A DNA stretch of 6,309 nucleotides from Dehalococcoidia bacterium (GTDB lineage: Bacteria; Chloroflexota; Dehalococcoidia; JACVQG01; JAHKAY01), in assembly GCA_030744635.1 (NCBI GenBank), contig JASLQE010000077.1, forward strand, positions 1 to 6,309. Direction: 5' to 3'. Made by a program: the position numbers and the translations under genes. The notes under the pieces are model-generated. The model worked only from the letters and a program-made list of their open reading frames with translations. It searched no databases and was not told the DNA's origin. Below are positions 4,964 through 6,309 of this stretch, piece by piece; the stretch's first letter is position 1, and each line of letters opens with the position of its first letter.

Positions 4964-5618
4964 TACCCTCCAGGAGGTATATGGTCGTTTGCTGGCCCGT
5001 TTCGGCCCCCAGCACTGGTGGCCCGGTGACAGCGGGTGGGAGATGATGGTGGGGGCGGTGCTCACCCAGGCGGTGAGATGGAGCAATGTGGAGCGGGCCA
5101 TCGCCAACCTCAAATCATCGGGTGTCCTGTCCCCCCCCCCCGCGCTACGCCGCCTGCCCCCGGAGGAGCTGGCCCGGCTTATCCGGCCCGCAGGGTACTA
5201 CAATGTGAAGGCCCGCAAGCTGAAGGCACTGGCCCAGCTTATGGGGGATGCCGGGGATGACCTGGCACGGCTCTTTAACGAGTATACCGACGGGCTGCGG
5301 CGCAGGCTGCTGGGGGTATACGGCGTGGGTGAGGAGACCGCGGACTCCATCCTGCTCTACGCCGCTTCCCGCCCGGTATTCGTCATAGACGCCTACACCA
5401 GCCGTATCATGGGGCGAATGGGGCTGGCCCCACCTACGGCGTCGTACTCCGAATTACAACGGCTGTTCATGGACCACTTGCCTCCAGATGCCGCCCTGTA
5501 TAACGAGTACCACGCCCTTCTGGTGCATCTGGGCAAGAATACATGCCGCAAGACTCCCCTTTGCCCCACCTGCCCCCTGAATACAACCTGCCCCTTTCCA
5601 GAAGGGCCCGGGCGGTGA
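4950..5618 (+). CDS. Endonuclease III-like [4Fe-4S] DNA glycosylase (HhH-GPD, COG2231 type)
   Basis: The 222-aa product is a base-excision repair glycosylase. The N-terminal part HWWPGDSGWEMMVGAVLTQ (22-40) with the following RWSNVERAIANLK is characteristic of the COG2231 group (MagIII-like), rather than true Nth. The helix-hairpin-helix is LGVYGVGEETADSILLYA (121-138) and the catalytic Asp is D147 in VFVIDAYTSRI. The Lys of bifunctional Nth (GRKTA) is E129 here, so a monofunctional glycosylase without beta-lyase activity is expected. A cluster motif C199-x5-C205-x2-C208-x5-C214 closes the protein. NEYHALLVHLGK (185-196) is typical of the group. Start ATG 4950 overlaps the upstream gene by 14 bases and has no Shine-Dalgarno of its own, so translation probably depends on coupling. 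A run of 11 C (5131-5141) encodes part of SPPP at 61-64. The damaged base removed (alkylated purine or other) cannot be told. Confidence 0.92.
   Translation: MSVVDTLQEVYGRLLARFGPQHWWPGDSGWEMMVGAVLTQAVRWSNVERAIANLKSSGVLSPPPALRRLPPEELARLIRPAGYYNVKARKLKALAQLMGDAGDDLARLFNEYTDGLRRRLLGVYGVGEETADSILLYAASRPVFVIDAYTSRIMGRMGLAPPTASYSELQRLFMDHLPPDAALYNEYHALLVHLGKNTCRKTPLCPTCPLNTTCPFPEGPGR
5131..5141 (+). repeat. C11 homopolymer inside the glycosylase gene
   Basis: Eleven consecutive C residues lie within codons 61-64 (Ser-Pro-Pro-Pro). The reading frame stays aligned with family motifs on both sides (NLKSSGVL before; LPPEELARLIRPAGYYN after), so the present length is the in-frame one. Any gain or loss of one or two C would stop the protein before the catalytic HhH and the Fe-S cluster. 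Such runs slip during replication and during sequencing. Confidence 0.9.
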
Positions 5619-5631
5619 ATCACCCGGATGA

Positions 5632-5660
5632 TTGCCTACGCCGGGCATATCCTTTACAAT
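5632..5660 (+). promoter_or_regulatory. Possible promoter before the small membrane protein
   Basis: TTGCCT (5632-5637) and TACAAT (5655-5660) are separated by 17 bases, matching 4 of 6 and 5 of 6 consensus positions. The predicted start near 5667 would fall inside the GGGAG ribosome site of the TTG start, leaving almost no leader. That weakens the call, although the FAH-family gene at 312 shows the same close arrangement. The gene could equally be read from the upstream pair. Confidence 0.25.
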
Positions 5661-5678
5661 AGGCCGGGAGTTAAGAAT

Positions 5679-6017
5679 TTGTCTTCAATCAGCCAGATAG
5701 CTTTACTGGTAGTCGTAGCCGTGGGATTCCTCTGGCTGTGGCTGTTTTTGCTGCGCTGGCGTGTAACCCGGGCGCAGAGGCAGGTGGTGGAGGCCTTTCA
5801 CCGCCTCGGCGCCCTCTCGCCCGATACCGCCCGGCCACTGACGGAGCTTGGAGTAGCCCACCGCAAGACCATAGGCATGCGCAACTTCCAAGCCATGGCC
5901 CTGCGGGCGATGTTGACCGCCGGCATCGTGGTGCCGGTTGAAGGTAACCGGCTCTACCTCTCAGAGGAGGCCATCCAGGCCGCCATAGCCGCACAGCAGC
6001 AGAAAAAACGGCCATAA
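5679..6017 (+). CDS. Small membrane-anchored protein of unknown function
   Basis: From TTG 5679 the product has 112 residues. A single hydrophobic helix spans 7-25 (IALLVVVAVGFLWLWLFLL), followed by RWR, so the rest should be cytoplasmic. The soluble part is helical and basic (VTRAQRQVVEAFHRLGALSPDTARPLTELGV), ends in a winged-helix-like AMLTAGIVVPVEGNRLYLSEEAI and has a QQQKKRP tail. Proteins of this shape, with a closing 'GIV...G-x-L-Y-L-S-E-E', are, as far as I recall, common as hypotheticals in Dehalococcoidia; no function is known to me. TTG is preferred because GGGAG (5666-5670) lies 8 bases upstream and the helix then sits at the N-terminus. The in-frame ATG at 5628 adds 17 polar residues and lacks a ribosome site, yet would be picked by length. 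The gene follows the glycosylase gene by 60 bases on the same strand, so it may share its transcript. Confidence 0.75.
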   Translation: MSSISQIALLVVVAVGFLWLWLFLLRWRVTRAQRQVVEAFHRLGALSPDTARPLTELGVAHRKTIGMRNFQAMALRAMLTAGIVVPVEGNRLYLSEEAIQAAIAAQQQKKRP

Positions 6018-6072
6018 TCCTGGCTTCGATACTGAATGTAGCCCAGCTTACTTTATACCTGCAAGTACCCCA

Positions 6073-6081
6073 TGATATAAT
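6073..6081 (+). promoter_or_regulatory. Extended -10 promoter of the glutaredoxin-like gene
   Basis: TGATATAAT is a perfect extended -10 (TGn plus TATAAT). Transcription should start near 6088, 23 bases before the GTG start, leaving room for the strong ribosome site at 6099-6107. The -35 is weak (TTTATA at 6052-6057, 18 bases upstream), as is usual with extended -10 promoters. It indicates that the gene is expressed apart from the upstream group. Confidence 0.55.
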
Positions 6082-6110
6082 TCGGCTACGGAGCGACGAG
6101 GAGGTGAATT

Positions 6111-6309
6111 GTGGCGAAAGTAACTATATACTCAACCGCAACATGCCCTTGGTGCAAGACCACCAAAAAGTTTTTCGACGATAACGGAGTGCAGTACGAA
6201 GACAAGGATGTAGGTGCGGACCTAGCGGCCCGCCAGGACATGATAACAAAGTCCGGCCAAATGGCGGTGCCGGTGATTGATGTTGATGGCCGCATCATTG
6301 TCGGCTATG
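6111..6309 (+). CDS. Glutaredoxin-like thiol-disulfide oxidoreductase, 5' part
   Basis: The first 66 codons of a glutaredoxin/NrdH-like protein are present; the window ends before the stop. Such proteins are small cytosolic thioredoxin-fold enzymes that reduce disulfides or feed electrons to ribonucleotide or peroxide reductases. The first beta strand AKVTIYSTAT leads to the active site C12-P-W-C15, then KTTKKFFDDNGVQYEDKDV. The cis-proline is P54 in MAVPVIDVDG, followed by IIVGY, the usual glutaredoxin order. The start is GTG with AGGAGGTGA (6099-6107), a near-perfect anti-SD match, 6 bases from AGGAGG to the start. About 10-20 further residues are expected beyond the window, judging by family length. 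CPWC differs from the CPYC of classical glutaredoxins; together with the short length it suggests the NrdH/YruB-like single-domain group. The partner reductase is unknown. Confidence 0.9.
   Translation, partial: MAKVTIYSTATCPWCKTTKKFFDDNGVQYEDKDVGADLAARQDMITKSGQMAVPVIDVDGRIIVGY

Noticed and set aside
4683..5113. Minus-strand ORFs opposite the TrmO/glycosylase junction
   Set aside because: Shadows of two well-supported plus-strand genes; no family motif.
5689..6015. Minus-strand 108-codon ORF opposite the small membrane protein gene
   Set aside because: Arg/Pro/Ala-rich translation without motif, while the plus strand has a clear ribosome site, TM helix and soluble tail.
1..6309. CRISPR array, tRNA or rRNA genes, phage or defence systems
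   Set aside because: No regularly spaced repeats, no tRNA-like cloverleaf or conserved rRNA segment, and no defence or phage protein motif seen on either strand.

Overview
The window looks like a piece of a free-living bacterial chromosome with a GC-rich backbone. Hand counts give 68% G+C at 4501-4560, against 38% over four 60-base rows of the island at 1201-1560. The gene set fits Chloroflexota (Dehalococcoidia-like) best: a COG2231-type Fe-S glycosylase, a small one-TM protein with a C-terminal helical tail, a CPWC glutaredoxin and a catabolic acyl-CoA dehydrogenase. This placement rests on remembered resemblance, not on a search, so it is tentative. No complete undescribed system is visible. 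The most interesting material is genomic wreckage between catabolic genes, plus a few odd details inside otherwise familiar genes.

Left part (1-2521): after 311 bases without a convincing gene, a TATAAT box and a strong Shine-Dalgarno lead into a GTG-started fumarylacetoacetate hydrolase (FAH) family gene (312-1067). An AT-rich island follows (about 1085-1640). It holds a doubtful 79-aa ORF and, on the minus strand, what looks like the broken 3' end of a cyclophilin-type prolyl isomerase gene. Next comes a two-domain type I extradiol ring-cleavage dioxygenase (1649-2521) with all expected catalytic residues. FAH-type and extradiol enzymes commonly act in the same aromatic meta-cleavage pathways, one on the ring and one on the open-chain product, so the pair hints at aromatic catabolism.

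Middle (2522-3116): this is a dead IS3-family element on the minus strand. It keeps one terminal end (2952), a full-length orfA broken by an amber codon, and only about the first ten codons of orfB. It abuts the 3' fragment of an unrelated plus-strand gene (2953-3110), which was probably cut by the insertion and a later deletion.

Right part (3117-6309): an acyl-CoA dehydrogenase on the minus strand has a palindrome in its leader. Diverging from it is a plus-strand group: a TrmO/TsaA-family tRNA methyltransferase overlapping by 14 bases with an endonuclease III-like [4Fe-4S] DNA glycosylase that carries an 11-C run, followed by a small membrane-anchored protein. A glutaredoxin-like gene with its own extended -10 promoter begins at 6111 and runs off the window. 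The right part is housekeeping (tRNA modification, DNA repair, redox); the left part and the dehydrogenase are catabolic.
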